From Armatimonadota bacterium (GTDB lineage Bacteria; Armatimonadota; Zipacnadia; Zipacnadales; UBA11051): a stretch of DNA of 6,868 nt. Shown here piece by piece: positions 6,498-6,868 of the stretch. A model generated the notes under the pieces. It was not told where the DNA came from, searched no databases, and saw nothing but the letters and a program-made list of their open reading frames with translations. The number at the start of each line of letters is the position of its first letter. Within the stretch, counting starts at the first letter, position 1. The stretch spans positions 2,822-9,689 of the forward strand of contig DPJP01000135.1 in NCBI GenBank assembly GCA_003542955.1, given 5' to 3'. Both the position numbers and the translations under genes were made by a program.

Positions 6498-6868
6498 ATG
6501 GGCTATCAGATCGGCACCGGCGAGATCGATATCACCCCGCCCGTGGGGACGATGATGGGCGGCTTCGGGAACCGCACGCACGGCGCAGTGGGCATCCACG
6601 ATCCGTTGCGGGCCAAGGCGCTGGCGATCAGTGACGGCGAGAACACCGCGCTGTTGATCACCAACGACATGCTCAGCATCCCCTATGACCTGGTCAACGA
6701 CATCCATGCCGAGATTGGCGGGCGAGTGGGGCTGAAGCCCGAGCAGATCATGCTCAACTACTCGCACACGCACTCGGGGCCTCGGATGCGGGGGGTGCAG
6801 GGGCGCGGCCGCGCGGACGAGATATACACCGCCCACTATGTGCAGCAGCTTGGCGGGCTGGCCCAGAT
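6498..6868 (+). CDS. Neutral/alkaline ceramidase-like hydrolase, N-terminal 123 aa (cut by window end)
   Basis: This matches the N-terminal domain of neutral/alkaline non-lysosomal ceramidases (PF04734-type). These zinc enzymes hydrolyse the amide bond of ceramides; many bacterial relatives have unknown substrates. The frame opens MGYQIGTGEIDITPP, then shows MMGGFGNR (19-26), a GIHDPLRAKALAI segment (32-44) and NYSHTHSGP (87-95). The HTH pair (H90, H92) belongs to the family's zinc-site motif. The frame has no stop before the window ends, so most of the protein is missing. The start is fixed by AGGAGG 8 bases upstream and lies 12 bases after the URO-D stop. Unlike secreted ceramidases there is no signal peptide: the conserved domain begins within a few residues of Met1. 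A cytoplasmic enzyme acting on an operon intermediate is inferred. Confidence 0.85.
   Translation, partial: MGYQIGTGEIDITPPVGTMMGGFGNRTHGAVGIHDPLRAKALAISDGENTALLITNDMLSIPYDLVNDIHAEIGGRVGLKPEQIMLNYSHTHSGPRMRGVQGRGRADEIYTAHYVQQLGGLAQ

Noticed and set aside
5895..6836. Minus-strand open frame (313 codons) across the URO-D and ceramidase-like genes
   Set aside because: It crosses two recognisable sense genes and their junction, and shows no domain of its own.
1..6868. CRISPR array, tRNA or rRNA gene, insertion sequence, integration site
   Set aside because: I found no regularly spaced repeats, no tRNA-like cloverleaf in the short intergenic gaps, no transposase or integrase motifs and no terminal inverted repeats.

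Overview
This is a compact, GC-rich bacterial window with almost no non-coding DNA. It holds five genes. One reads leftward (71-2020). The other four read rightward as a tight apparent operon (2178 to beyond 6868), and the two units face away from each other across a 157-base intergenic region. The mix of DUF3604, COG1053-type flavoprotein, anaerobic sulfatase maturase-like radical SAM, uroporphyrinogen decarboxylase-like (URO-D) and neutral-ceramidase-like genes resembles uncultured or environmental bacteria from groups such as Planctomycetota, Lentisphaerota, Armatimonadota or Hydrogenedentota. That placement is inference from gene content and base composition; there is no rRNA or other marker here.

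Layout: 1-70 is a short non-coding edge. 71-2020 (minus) is a 649-residue DUF3604 protein of the PHP-like hydrolase type. 2021-2177 is the divergent control region, with a perfect 14-base palindrome at 2075-2088 and a small inverted repeat at 2040-2053 beside the leftward gene's Shine-Dalgarno. 2178-4172 is a soluble, FrdA-like FAD oxidoreductase. 4189-5379 is a radical SAM/SPASM enzyme whose cysteine pattern matches anaerobic sulfatase-maturating enzymes. 5376-6485 is a URO-D superfamily protein with a putative metal-binding HTHCHG motif. 6498-6868 is the first 123 residues of a neutral/alkaline ceramidase-like hydrolase, cut by the window edge.

The four rightward genes are separated by 16, -4 and 12 bases, so they are very probably co-transcribed and in part translationally coupled. 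Together they supply a flavin redox step, a radical SAM step, a URO-D-type carbon-transfer or decarboxylation step, and a zinc amidase/esterase-like step; the divergent gene adds a second predicted metal-dependent hydrolase. No sulfatase, corrinoid protein, Fe-S partner subunit, transporter or regulator is in the window. The substrate is therefore unknown, and the operon is best read as an uncharacterised, oxygen-sensitive catabolic or modification pathway. Each family is recognisable, but the combination is not one I can assign to a described pathway.
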